NCBI RefSeq assembly: GCF_900112985.1
Contig: NZ_FONS01000004.1
Span: 1 to 64,000 of the forward strand
From: Pedobacter antarcticus
GTDB lineage: Bacteria; Bacteroidota; Bacteroidia; Sphingobacteriales; Sphingobacteriaceae
Direction of reading: 5' to 3'
DNA: 64,000 nt
Below the pieces are notes generated by a model, which saw only the letters and a list, made by a program, of their open reading frames with translations, did not search any database and was not told the origin of the DNA. Below, in pieces: positions 1 through 8,272 of the stretch. Both the position numbers and the translations under genes were made by a program. Every line of letters begins with the position of its first letter. The first letter of the stretch is position 1.

Positions 1-258
1 TAACAGCTGCTTAGTTAAACTGTTCATATCTTGACCCTGATCCTGAAATTCTCGCTCAGCGCCGGAATCTGGATGGACCTCAAATTTCTTGTACCAACGT
101 ACAAAGTGATAGGCAGTTACTTTGCCTATTCGGTGCTTTTTCGCTACCTGGCTAATGCTCAAAATACCGCCCTGGTAATCCCGAGCTACTGCGATTTTTA
201 AACTTTCATCATAGATGGCTACCCGACCACCTTTTGATCCTTTTCTTGGTGCTTCCAT
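1..258 (-). CDS. Transposase OrfA-like helix-turn-helix protein, partial
   Basis: This is an open frame of 86 codons from an ATG at 258 that runs off the left edge without a stop. The protein is basic at its start (MEAPRKGSKGGR) and then shows a helix-turn-helix pattern (SISQVAKKHRIGKVTAYHFVR). The next part, Y-K-K-F-E and an acidic/Gln-rich stretch, resembles the start of the leucine-zipper region of IS3-family OrfA. It would bind the IS ends and be made together with a DDE transposase OrfB outside the window. The family call is from motif pattern only; another HTH-type transposase or a resident regulator is possible. Confidence 0.6.
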   Translation of the reverse strand, partial: MEAPRKGSKGGRVAIYDESLKIAVARDYQGGILSISQVAKKHRIGKVTAYHFVRWYKKFEVHPDSGAEREFQDQGQDMNSLTKQLL

Positions 259-335
259 TCTTAATTTAATTTAAGAATTATCCTAAACTTTATCAACTAC
301 TTTTAGGAATGGACATATTTATTTAGGAACGAACA
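1..335 (-). mobile_element. End of an insertion sequence, probably IS3-like, cut by the window edge
   Basis: The left edge holds a transposase-type reading frame on the minus strand, preceded on that strand by about 75 bases of AT-rich, non-coding DNA. That stretch contains a repeated CCTAAA word (CCTAAATAAATATG and CCTAAAAGTAG), as expected of an IS end. The outer boundary near base 335 is a guess: the minus-strand sequence there begins TG, the usual first bases of IS3-type ends. No target duplication can be tested because the other end is outside the window. Confidence 0.5.
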
Positions 336-357
336 AGCCCGTATGTAAATGGGCTCC

Positions 358-401
358 AACAAAAAATCCCTATCTGAATGAACAGATAGGGATTTTTTGT
401 T
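358..401. terminator. Bidirectional intrinsic terminator
   Basis: There is a perfect 19-bp inverted repeat (358-376 and 383-401) with a 6-base loop. The arms begin with an A-tract and end with a T-tract, so it can stop transcription from either side. It lies just past the stop of the minus-strand DUF1080 gene and separates it from the IS end. A smaller hairpin, AGCCC (336-340) with GGGCT (351-355), precedes it. Confidence 0.85.
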
Positions 402-446
402 GAGTTGAAGCTGTATCAGCCGGTTTAGAATAAGCTATCGAAGCTT

Positions 447-1223
447 TTAAAGCTCTCTTACCCAGATGTTACGGAAGCTTAATGGTTCGCTTTTATCTCC
501 GTGAGATTGTAATTTGATTGGGGAGTTTCCATGAGCCTTACGGTAAGCAGCTTCTCCAATGTATTGTGTAGGACCTTTCAGAATGAAGTTATTCTGTACA
601 AGCACACCATTCAGGAATACAGTAACAGCCGCCGGACTTTTTAAAGTGCTGTCAGTGTTGAATACCGGGGCAGTCCAGACGATATCATATACCTGCCATT
701 CTCCCGGCTTACGCGACGGATTAACTAATGGGGTAGTTTGCTTATAAATACTGCCTGCCATACCATTGGTATAAGTAGGATTGTTATTATTATCCAGAAC
801 CTGAAGCTCGTAACCCAGGTCTCCCTTGCCTATAGAAGCTAGAAATATACCGCTGTTTCCTCTGCCTTGTCCTTCACCGGTAATGTTCGCCGGTACTTTC
901 CACTCGAGGTGCAGCTGGTAATTTCCGAATGCTTTTTTTGTTTCAATATTTCCTGCTTTCTTATCTACAGTTAAAAGTCCGTTCGCTACCGTCCATTGTG
1001 CTGGTTTATTTCTATCTTCGGTAGTTACCCATTCACTCAGGTTCTTACCATCGAATAAAATGATCGCGTCAGATGGTGCTTCTGAAACCGTTTTACCTGG
1101 TTTAACTTCTTTAGGTACCGGTGTGTAAAATTCAGTGTCCTCATGTTTTGCCTGTGCAAAAACTGATGCAGTACTGATTCCTGCAAGAAGAACAGTTGTT
1201 AAAATGGTGCTGTTTAATTTCAT
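447..1223 (-). CDS. Secreted DUF1080 (3-keto-disaccharide hydrolase-type) protein
   Basis: The 258-residue product starts with a clear signal peptide (MKLNSTILTTVLLAG...SVFAQA), which is why the ATG at 1223 is chosen over one seven codons upstream at 1244. The rest is a DUF1080 domain (Pfam PF06439), a jelly-roll fold related to GH16. It opens with LFDGKNLSEW and carries the typical GNSGIFLAS strand and a C-terminal IKLQSHGD...FRNIWVREL segment. Members are common in Bacteroidota and Planctomycetota; some hydrolyse 3-keto-glycosides. It is probably periplasmic or outer-membrane associated. Its position next to a SusC/SusD pair suggests a role on the same glycan, but the substrate cannot be read from sequence. 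Confidence 0.85.
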   Translation of the reverse strand: MKLNSTILTTVLLAGISTASVFAQAKHEDTEFYTPVPKEVKPGKTVSEAPSDAIILFDGKNLSEWVTTEDRNKPAQWTVANGLLTVDKKAGNIETKKAFGNYQLHLEWKVPANITGEGQGRGNSGIFLASIGKGDLGYELQVLDNNNNPTYTNGMAGSIYKQTTPLVNPSRKPGEWQVYDIVWTAPVFNTDSTLKSPAAVTVFLNGVLVQNNFILKGPTQYIGEAAYRKAHGNSPIKLQSHGDKSEPLSFRNIWVREL

Positions 1224-1351
1224 TTGATGTTTATTTTTGGTCAAAGTTTATTTGCTGTTTATTTTACCGGATGTTCATGGTTAAAAAGCCGCGTACAAGG
1301 TAAAGAACATTTTCAGGTGATGCAATTTGTTTTAGATGATCTTTTCTTATT

Positions 1352-1921
1352 TCAGGCAAGGTCGACCGTCTTTTTTCTGAATTCGGAGGGTGTAGATGAG
1401 TACCTGGCTTTAAATACAGTGGAAAAGTAAGCAGGAGAGGAGAATCCGACCTGGTAGGTTATCTCTGTTATACTTGCCTGTGAATCTGTAAGTAATGCCG
1501 AAGCCCTTTTTAAGCGCTCTCTTAAAATATAGTCATTCACTGTACAGTCAATAAGTCCCTTGGTTTTTCTGTAAAGTTGTATCCTTGAAATACTCATCTG
1601 CTGCGCTATAAAATCTATATTCAACTGATCGTTGCCAAGATGTGTATTAATGACCAGGTTGAAGTTTGACAAAAATTGTTCAGATAGCGGATTAGAGGCT
1701 GGTTTTCTTTGCTGATCTGCCCGTTTATTATTGGTTAAAGATGCAAGTGCTGGTTTCGACTCTCTGTTTACACGTCTGGTAACCGTATATGCGGGGAGAT
1801 TATGGATGTTGTATAATTCTGACTGAAGTTTTATTCTCCGCCGGTTTAATAAGATACAAATGTAAATCAGGATCATAATAATTACACCCATTACGATTTC
1901 ATGCCAATGTATATCTTTCAT
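1352..1921 (-). CDS. Membrane-anchored AraC-family regulator
   Basis: The 189-residue protein has one N-terminal transmembrane helix (about residues 9-26, EIVMGVIIMILIYICILL) followed by Arg-rich residues, so the rest should be cytoplasmic. A hydrophilic linker (about 30-85) leads to an AraC-type double helix-turn-helix (about 88-185), ending in the family signature ITEITYQVGFSSPAYFSTVF. The layout matches the C-terminal part of hybrid two-component or TPR-AraC regulators, but no sensor domain is present. It is divergent from the SusC/SusD pair and is a plausible regulator of it. It may be a complete small regulator or the surviving end of a longer one; 19 coding-like codons upstream (1981-2040) hint at rearrangement. 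Confidence 0.85.
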   Translation of the reverse strand: MKDIHWHEIVMGVIIMILIYICILLNRRRIKLQSELYNIHNLPAYTVTRRVNRESKPALASLTNNKRADQQRKPASNPLSEQFLSNFNLVINTHLGNDQLNIDFIAQQMSISRIQLYRKTKGLIDCTVNDYILRERLKRASALLTDSQASITEITYQVGFSSPAYFSTVFKARYSSTPSEFRKKTVDLA

Positions 1922-2396
1922 AGTTTATGCTCTGATCTTTTGTTGTAAATCTGCTTTATGCAAGTTAAGAGAAAAATTGATTACCTGTTCGTGTCGGGAT
2001 CGTTGCCGGGATCGTTTCCGGAGTTTTCCTGATTATAAAATTAAAAATTGGATAGAAAGATCTCTCCCCACATCTTACAGTCTGTGTTTTAGTATTAATT
2101 ATGATATAATTCTGTAAGTCAAAATAGGTAAAATAATGCTTTATATAGTGGCTATAGCTTGTATTTGTTTAATAAACAGCATTTTGAATTAGATTCTTAT
2201 CATAGTTAATATATTATGGAAATGATACAATTTCGATAGGTACTAATTGGAATTTGCTATATATTGGCAGAGCTAACCAATATAAAATGTATGAGATGTT
2301 CCCCCCCAAATCCAGATCCCCGGATCTGTGTCCAATTTTGTCATACGACAATTCTAAGAGTTACCGCATATTAAATTCACCTAACCAAATTAAATT
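1922..2396. other. 475-bp regulatory intergenic region between AraC regulator and SusC
   Basis: No complete gene is seen in this AT-rich stretch between divergent genes. It contains a 12-bp tandem duplication (1995-2006 and 2007-2018, CGGGATCGTT core). It also has an 8-bp inverted repeat TATATTGG/CCAATATA (2260-2267 and 2277-2284), a run of seven C at 2301-2307, and a 7-bp inverted repeat CAGATCC/GGATCTG (2313-2319 and 2322-2328). The two inverted repeats lie 70-140 bases before the SusC start and are candidate operators or leader hairpins. I found no convincing TAnnTTTG element for susC. Confidence 0.6.
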
Positions 2397-5300
2397 ATGA
2401 ATGAGTTTTTACTTCTAAGAAGGAAGTCTGTCTTTTCGGGGCTGGCTGAATTCAAATTCAATAAAAAGTTCCTTCTCGGACTTTTTGCAATGATTCTGCT
2501 TCATTTTTCCGCTTATGCACAAACAGCGGTAAAAGGAACTGTGTCTGATACTGAAAATAACACGTTGATTGGTGTTACTGTATCGGTAGGTGGTACGAGT
2601 ATCCGGGTAATGACCGACGCAGATGGAAAATATACAATTAATGTTCCTGCAACAGGAAAACAATTGGTTTTTACCTATGTAGGTTTGCAGTCACAAACTG
2701 TTGAAATTAATGGCAGATCGACGGTAAATGTGATCCTGACAAGTGGTACTGAACTTGAAGTTGTGAATGTTGTGGGTTATGGCTCTGTAAAAAAGAGTGA
2801 TTTAACCGGAGCTGCTACCACAATCTCTGCCAAAGATTTCAACAAAGGGCCGCTTATAGCTCCCGATCAATTGATTCAGGGTAAAGTTGCCGGTGTTCAA
2901 ATGATTAACAATAGTGGACAGCCAGGTGGTGCGTCAACTGTTAGAATCAGGGGAAATACAGCAATGACGGGTTCAGGACAGCCGCTTTACATCGTGGATG
3001 GTGTGGCTTTGGATGGCAGATCTGCCAGACCCAGCAACAGCGGTGGTGTGGGTGTTGCTCCAAGTGGCAATCCTTTAAACTTTATTAATCCGGCAGACAT
3101 TGCTAGTATGGAAATCCTGAAAGATGCATCTGCGACCGCTATTTATGGTTCCAGAGCAGCTTATGGTGTGGTATTGATCACAACAAAAAGAGGATTAGCG
3201 GGAACTACAAAAATAGATGCAAGCGCTTCTGCAGGTGTAAGTACAATTGCAAACAGTATTGATGTGCTTAATGGCGATGAATATCGTGCTGCATTAAAAA
3301 AATATGACTTGACCAGCGGTGATCATGGTGGTAATGTAGACGCCATGGACGAAATTACCCGTACCGGTTATAATCAGAATTATTCAGTTGGAGTTAGCGG
3401 TGGTAGTGACGGGAATACTTTCCGGGCATCCTTTGGTTACCAGAACCAACAAGGTATTATCAAAAAAACAGACTTTAAGAAATATAGTGGTGCATTTAAT
3501 GGAAACTTCAAGTTTCTGGAAAGCAAAAAACTTGGTTTAGATGTCAATTTGATTGCGAATCAATACACAGAAAATATTGCGCCTATTACCACAGATGCAG
3601 GCTTTACCGGTTCACTGGTGAGCCAGGCTCTGTCATGGAATCCAACGCTTTCTATGAGAAATGCAGATGGTTCTGTTTTTGTAGATCAGGGCTCAACAAT
3701 TATTAATCCATTAGCGATGCTGGAAGCTTCGAGTGATAAATCGAAAGTTTCGACTATCCTGGGAAGTGTTTCACCTTATTATAAGATTACACCTTGGTTA
3801 GAGTACAGAATGTTAGCCAGTATTAATTATAGTACTGGTATCCGCAGAGCATCTACAAGAAGCTTTATTAATTTACAGGGTATTCAGGCAACTGATGATT
3901 TCCTTGGCGGATATGCAAGTTATTCGAACTCTGAGCTCATTACTCAGCAGTTTACCAATACTTTGAATTTCAATAAAGAAATTGCAAACAAACTGAATCT
4001 GAATGCAATAGTAGGTTACGAATACACCAATTATATCAATAAAGGTCAAAATATGACGGCTAAAGGTTTTGGAGACATTGACGTAGATTATACGGATGCT
4101 TTTCAGGCTACTGCCCCGGCGAACAGAACGATGAATTCTTTCAATGATCCGACAACACAGTTACAGTCTTATTTTGCAAGAGCGATTTTTAACTATGATA
4201 ACAAATATCTGTTAACTGCGACCATCCGCGCAGATGGATCAACTAAATTTGGATCAGATAACCGTTATGGATATTTCCCTTCCTTTGCGGCTGCTTGGAA
4301 CATTAAAAACGAAAGTTTTATGGCTGACGTTGCCTGGTTAAATCAATTGAAAATCAGAGCTGGTTACGGAAAAACAGGTAATCAGGAATTCCCTTCAGGT
4401 TCATCGCTTCAACGTTATAATATTAACTATTCCAATGGCCAGCAATCACTCGTAAGCGTAAATAATGAGAATCCAAAATTAAAGTGGCAGTCTGATGAAC
4501 AAACTAATATTGGTATTGACTTTGGTTTATTTAATAATAAATTGACTGGATCCGTAGATTACTTCAATAAAACTACTACAGACCTATTATTTCCTCAGAT
4601 TCCATTTGATCCTGCTAATGTTGGCGTTACTGTTACCTGGGTGAATTTACCTGGTCAAATTACGAACAAAGGCTTTGAATTTACTTTAAATGCAAACCTG
4701 ATTGATCAGCCGGATTTTGGATTGACTCTAGGTGGTAATGCAACCTTCCTGAAAAACAAGGTAAATAACATTAAGGGAATTATTAAAACAGGTGCATTAA
4801 GTGGTGCAGGATTATCTGATGTTACGCTTGAAGTAATTCAGGCCGGATATCCTTTGTTTGCCATGGTAACACGTGAGTATAATGGTCTTGATGCGGATGG
4901 TTTTTCTAAATACACAGATGACGGTTATACTTTTTACTATTTAGGTAATCCAAATCCGTCTGCAATCGTTGGTTTTAATGCAAATGTGAGGTATAAAAAA
5001 TTCAATTTTGCAGCTAATTTTAACGGATCATTTGGTGGGAAAATTTACAACAATACAGCCAACAGCGTATTACCGATCTCTAACCTTGGAACAGGTAAAA
5101 ACGTAGCGTCGGACTTACTGAATTCTCCAATTAAAGAATCTCTGGCTAATCCTATTGCTGCTTCCTCACGTTATATCGAGAGCGGCAATTACCTGAAACT
5201 AGCTAACGCAACTATTGGCTATACTATAGGTGATCTGGGTAAATCTGTTAAAGCACTGAATATTTTTGTCAACGGTCAGAATCTGCTGGTCTTTACAAAA

Positions 5301-5426
5301 TACAAAGGATTTGATCCAGAAGTCAATGTAGAGAAAGGCGTAAACGGAGTGCCTTCCGCTGGAATTGAATATGTTCCTTATCCAACTGCCAGAACATTCA
5401 ACTTCGGCGTAAACTTTTCACTTTAA
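2397..5426 (+). CDS. SusC/RagA-type TonB-dependent outer-membrane transporter
   Basis: The 1009-residue protein has an N-terminal membrane-targeting stretch (FLLGLFAMILLHFSAYAQ, about residues 28-45). It is followed by a carboxypeptidase-regulatory-like beta-sandwich (GTVSDTENNTLIGVTVSVGG). Next come the SusC box VVGYGSVKKSDLTGA, a plug domain with VRIRGNTAMTGSGQPLYIVDG, and a long beta-barrel ending in a C-terminal phenylalanine strand (TFNFGVNFSL). The family imports large nutrients, usually oligosaccharides, across the outer membrane with a SusD lipoprotein lid and energy from TonB. The partner begins 15 bases downstream. The leader before the signal core is longer than usual (about 27 residues), but there is no alternative in-frame ATG before the core. 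The ligand is unknown. Confidence 0.95.
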   Translation: MNEFLLLRRKSVFSGLAEFKFNKKFLLGLFAMILLHFSAYAQTAVKGTVSDTENNTLIGVTVSVGGTSIRVMTDADGKYTINVPATGKQLVFTYVGLQSQTVEINGRSTVNVILTSGTELEVVNVVGYGSVKKSDLTGAATTISAKDFNKGPLIAPDQLIQGKVAGVQMINNSGQPGGASTVRIRGNTAMTGSGQPLYIVDGVALDGRSARPSNSGGVGVAPSGNPLNFINPADIASMEILKDASATAIYGSRAAYGVVLITTKRGLAGTTKIDASASAGVSTIANSIDVLNGDEYRAALKKYDLTSGDHGGNVDAMDEITRTGYNQNYSVGVSGGSDGNTFRASFGYQNQQGIIKKTDFKKYSGAFNGNFKFLESKKLGLDVNLIANQYTENIAPITTDAGFTGSLVSQALSWNPTLSMRNADGSVFVDQGSTIINPLAMLEASSDKSKVSTILGSVSPYYKITPWLEYRMLASINYSTGIRRASTRSFINLQGIQATDDFLGGYASYSNSELITQQFTNTLNFNKEIANKLNLNAIVGYEYTNYINKGQNMTAKGFGDIDVDYTDAFQATAPANRTMNSFNDPTTQLQSYFARAIFNYDNKYLLTATIRADGSTKFGSDNRYGYFPSFAAAWNIKNESFMADVAWLNQLKIRAGYGKTGNQEFPSGSSLQRYNINYSNGQQSLVSVNNENPKLKWQSDEQTNIGIDFGLFNNKLTGSVDYFNKTTTDLLFPQIPFDPANVGVTVTWVNLPGQITNKGFEFTLNANLIDQPDFGLTLGGNATFLKNKVNNIKGIIKTGALSGAGLSDVTLEVIQAGYPLFAMVTREYNGLDADGFSKYTDDGYTFYYLGNPNPSAIVGFNANVRYKKFNFAANFNGSFGGKIYNNTANSVLPISNLGTGKNVASDLLNSPIKESLANPIAASSRYIESGNYLKLANATIGYTIGDLGKSVKALNIFVNGQNLLVFTKYKGFDPEVNVEKGVNGVPSAGIEYVPYPTARTFNFGVNFSL

Positions 5427-5441
5427 TTTAATCCGGAAAAC

Positions 5442-6950
5442 ATGAAAAATAAATCAATTATAGCATTAATGGTATTGGCAATTTCTTTATCTGCCTGTAC
5501 GAAACTCGACGAAAACCTGAATGGACAATTAGGCAATGAGGGAATAACATCCGGCAATGTGGCGGCTTTACTTAACGCAAGTTATTCTGCGATGCGTAGT
5601 CCCTATCAGGGTACATATGGCTGGTGGGCTTTACAGGAATTCCCTACAGACGAAGCTATCGCGCCTACAAGAGGTGGTGACTGGGATGATAATGGCGCAT
5701 GGCGCGCTTTGCATTTGCATCGCTGGGCGGGTGATCACTCCAGAATAGCTAGTGTATTCAAAGACTTGAACGGTGTGAGTTATGTGGCAACCAATGTGCT
5801 TAATTTTAATCCAACGGCAAACCAGGGTGCTCAGGCAAGATTTCTTAGGGCTTTCGCTCAGTTTTCTATTTTAGATGGCTGGGGACAGGTGCCTTATCGT
5901 GAACCGGGAGAGGACGTGAGTCTGCCTTCGAAAGTTCGTAAAGCACCGGAGCAAATTGATTACCTGATCGCTGAATTAACTGCAATTTTACCCGATCTTC
6001 CCGATGGACCGATTTATAATGCAAATAAAGATGCAGCGAAGGTCTTGCTGATGAAATGTTATCTGAATAAAGGCGCATTTTTAAACCGTACCGCACCGAC
6101 ATTCGACAACGGCGATATGGCTAAAGTAATATCGCTTGCAGACGAGATTATTGCTGGCGGTAAATATGCACTTAGTAAGTATTACGATAATTTTGCACCC
6201 AAAAATGATCAGCTTTCTAAGGAGAATATTTTTACAGCCCAGAATCTGGGAGGTGTAGATGCCGGTGGTGTCAGGAATATGTGGATTCCAGGTTTGCACT
6301 ATAATCAAAACCCTAAAGGAAATAATGGTTTTGCAACCCTATCGGACTTCTATGATAAATTTGAGGCTAAAGATTCACGTATAGGCGGAGATTACCCTGG
6401 AGTAACGAATGTTACAGGGTTAAAGGTGGGCTTTCTTATCGGACAGCAGTATAACCAGAATGGGGTAGCATTAAAGGACCGTAAAGGAAATAACCTGAGC
6501 TTTACCAGAGAAGTAAGTATTATTGAGAGAGATCAGAATCACCTGGAAGTTGCCGGGATCAGAGTGGTTAAATATCCTGTTGACTATGCGAATGAGTCTA
6601 CCGGGCTGGCAGAAAATGACTGGGTATATTTCCGTTATTCAGATGTGCTCCTGATGAAAGCTGAGGCTTTACTGAGGACGCAGCAGGCTGCAGCCGGGCT
6701 TACACTGGTAAATACACTGAGAACCTATCGTGGTGCTACTCCGTTTACTTCACTTACACTTGATAATTTACTGGACGAACGCGGACGTGAATTTTATTGG
6801 GAGAGTATCAGAAGACAAGATTTAATCCGTTTCGCCAAATATCTTACCCCTTGGCAGGAGAAACCAGCGGACGATCCTAAGTATCTGGTATTCCCGATCC
6901 CTGACAATCAATTGTCTAATCCGAATTTCACGCAAAATCCGGGTTATTAA
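5442..6950 (+). CDS. SusD/RagB-type nutrient-binding outer-membrane lipoprotein
   Basis: The 502-residue protein begins with a lipoprotein signal (LAISLSAC, Cys about residue 19). It has the TPR-like helical SusD fold, with LLNASYSAMRSPYQG near the start and ARFLRAFAQFSILDGWGQVPY (a typical SusD segment) near residues 130-150. It ends with the RagB/SusD signature LLDERGREFYWESIRRQDLIRF...YLVFPIPDNQLSNPNFTQNPGY. It caps the SusC transporter encoded immediately upstream and captures its ligand at the cell surface. The two genes form an operon that ends at a hairpin at 6992-7034. Confidence 0.95.
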   Translation: MKNKSIIALMVLAISLSACTKLDENLNGQLGNEGITSGNVAALLNASYSAMRSPYQGTYGWWALQEFPTDEAIAPTRGGDWDDNGAWRALHLHRWAGDHSRIASVFKDLNGVSYVATNVLNFNPTANQGAQARFLRAFAQFSILDGWGQVPYREPGEDVSLPSKVRKAPEQIDYLIAELTAILPDLPDGPIYNANKDAAKVLLMKCYLNKGAFLNRTAPTFDNGDMAKVISLADEIIAGGKYALSKYYDNFAPKNDQLSKENIFTAQNLGGVDAGGVRNMWIPGLHYNQNPKGNNGFATLSDFYDKFEAKDSRIGGDYPGVTNVTGLKVGFLIGQQYNQNGVALKDRKGNNLSFTREVSIIERDQNHLEVAGIRVVKYPVDYANESTGLAENDWVYFRYSDVLLMKAEALLRTQQAAAGLTLVNTLRTYRGATPFTSLTLDNLLDERGREFYWESIRRQDLIRFAKYLTPWQEKPADDPKYLVFPIPDNQLSNPNFTQNPGY

Positions 6951-6991
6951 GTCATCTATATTAATTGGTTAGTAAAATAACCGGTTATACT

Positions 6992-7034
6992 AAAAAGGTT
7001 AATCCGATTCCGATCGTGGTTAACCTTTTTTTTT
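6992..7034 (+). terminator. Intrinsic terminator of the SusC/SusD operon
   Basis: AAAAAGGTTAA (6992-7002) pairs with TTAACCTTTTT (7020-7030), with a 17-base loop, and the T-run continues to 7034. It lies 42 bases after the susD stop and just before the next gene, which supports starting that gene at 7054 rather than 7033. Confidence 0.75.
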
Positions 7035-7053
7035 GCTCATCTTTGTTATTTTT

Positions 7054-7860
7054 ATGGATATGACGAAAAGAATAACCAGTCAGCCCAGAACTGTTAAGGT
7101 GACCAGGTACGTGAGCCCTCTGCGGGAGGGTGGTTCTATGCCTGCAATTGCAGAGGCTGACGATGATTTTTTATATGTACTCAAGTTCAGAGGTGCAGGG
7201 CAAGGTGTGAAAGCATTAATTGCAGAATTAATTGGTGGCGAGATAGCCCGCTTGCTCGGATTTAAGATTCCTGAAATAGTCTTTGCTGAACTGGATGAAG
7301 CCTTCGGTAGAACAGAACCGGATGAGGAGATTCAGGATTTGTTAAAAGCTAGTACCGGCTTAAATCTCGGACTTCACTATCTTTCCGGTTCCATCACTTA
7401 CGATCCGGTCGTGAATACTGTCGACAGTTTGCTGGCGTCACAGATTGTCTGGCTTGATCTGTTATTGGTGAATATGGACAGAACTGCCAGAAATACTAAT
7501 ATGTTGTACTGGCATAAAGAACTTTGGTTAATAGATCACGGGGCCGCCTTGTATTTTCACCATTCCTGGAACAACTGGGAAGAAATGGCTAAGAAACCAT
7601 TTAAGCTAATCAGTGATCATGTGCTGTTGCCATTGGCTGCTGAACTGGATCAGGTAGACGAGGATTTTCAGGCTGTTCTGACGCCGGAAGCGATAGAAAA
7701 TATAGTCGCATTAATTCCTGAAGAATGGCTTTGTTACGACACACCCTTTGAACATCCGGAAACACACCGGGATGCTTATGTGAGTTTCCTGAAAACGAGG
7801 TTGCTGAATTTTGAAAATATTATAAAAGATGCACAGCATGCAAGAGAAATACTTATTTGA
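7054..7860 (+). CDS. HipA-like kinase (HipA_2 type)
   Basis: From the ATG at 7054 the product has 268 residues. An upstream in-frame ATG at 7033 would lie inside the terminator and is rejected. Kinase-like features are visible: an ATP-lysine strand (FLYVLKFRGAGQGVKALIAE), a catalytic-loop-like VNMDRTARNTN, and a DFG-like LIDHGAAL. This matches the HipA_2 family rather than classic HipA, which is longer and paired with a HipB antitoxin. No HipB-like gene is adjacent. It overlaps the following DUF3037 gene by 23 bases, a pairing I recall as recurrent. Protein Ser/Thr phosphorylation is the family expectation; the target is unknown. Confidence 0.8.
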   Translation: MDMTKRITSQPRTVKVTRYVSPLREGGSMPAIAEADDDFLYVLKFRGAGQGVKALIAELIGGEIARLLGFKIPEIVFAELDEAFGRTEPDEEIQDLLKASTGLNLGLHYLSGSITYDPVVNTVDSLLASQIVWLDLLLVNMDRTARNTNMLYWHKELWLIDHGAALYFHHSWNNWEEMAKKPFKLISDHVLLPLAAELDQVDEDFQAVLTPEAIENIVALIPEEWLCYDTPFEHPETHRDAYVSFLKTRLLNFENIIKDAQHAREILI

Positions 7861-8224
7861 GTATGCAGTGATCCGTGTTGTACCCAGGGTAGAGCGCGAA
7901 GAGTTTGTGAATGTCGGCGTCATTTTGTATTGTCCAAAGTTGAAATTTCTCGAAGCAGCTTTACTGCCCGACTTCAAACGTCTGGAGAAATTTGCGCCTG
8001 AAGCCGATCTGGACGAAATTATAGCACATCTTCATGCTTTAGAGCTGATTGCAAAAGGTGGTACTGCAGGTGGGCCGATCGGCGTTTTGGATGCTCCTTC
8101 ACGTTTTAGATGGCTCACAGCCTTACGCAGCACACAGGTTCAGACCTCCCGTGTGCATCCCGGATTCTGTGCTGATCCGTCTGTTAAGATCTCAGCATTG
8201 CTTCAGGAGCAGGCCGGAGAATAA
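7838..8224 (+). CDS. DUF3037 protein, partner of the HipA-like kinase
   Basis: The 128-residue protein starts MQEKYLFEYAVIRVVPRVER and contains EFVNVGVILYCP, the conserved opening of DUF3037. An ATG at 7829 is three codons upstream; 7838 is preferred because it fits the family start. The start lies within the end of the HipA-like gene, so the two are probably translated together. DUF3037 has no established activity that I know of. The C-terminus (RFRWLTALRSTQVQTSRVHPGF...DPSVKISALLQEQ) resembles the conserved part of the family. The protein may act with, or be a substrate or regulator of, the kinase; that is inference from pairing only. Confidence 0.8.
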   Translation: MQEKYLFEYAVIRVVPRVEREEFVNVGVILYCPKLKFLEAALLPDFKRLEKFAPEADLDEIIAHLHALELIAKGGTAGGPIGVLDAPSRFRWLTALRSTQVQTSRVHPGFCADPSVKISALLQEQAGE

Positions 8225-8252
8225 AAAAGGCCCTGCTAGCGCAGGGCCTTTT
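8225..8252. terminator. Bidirectional intrinsic terminator between convergent genes
   Basis: A perfect 12-bp stem AAAAGGCCCTGC (8225-8236) / GCAGGGCCTTTT (8241-8252) has a TAGC loop. It starts directly after the DUF3037 stop and faces the end of the minus-strand peptidase gene, so it can serve both. Confidence 0.9.
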
Positions 8253-8272
8253 GTTTGAATTAAAATCTGGAA

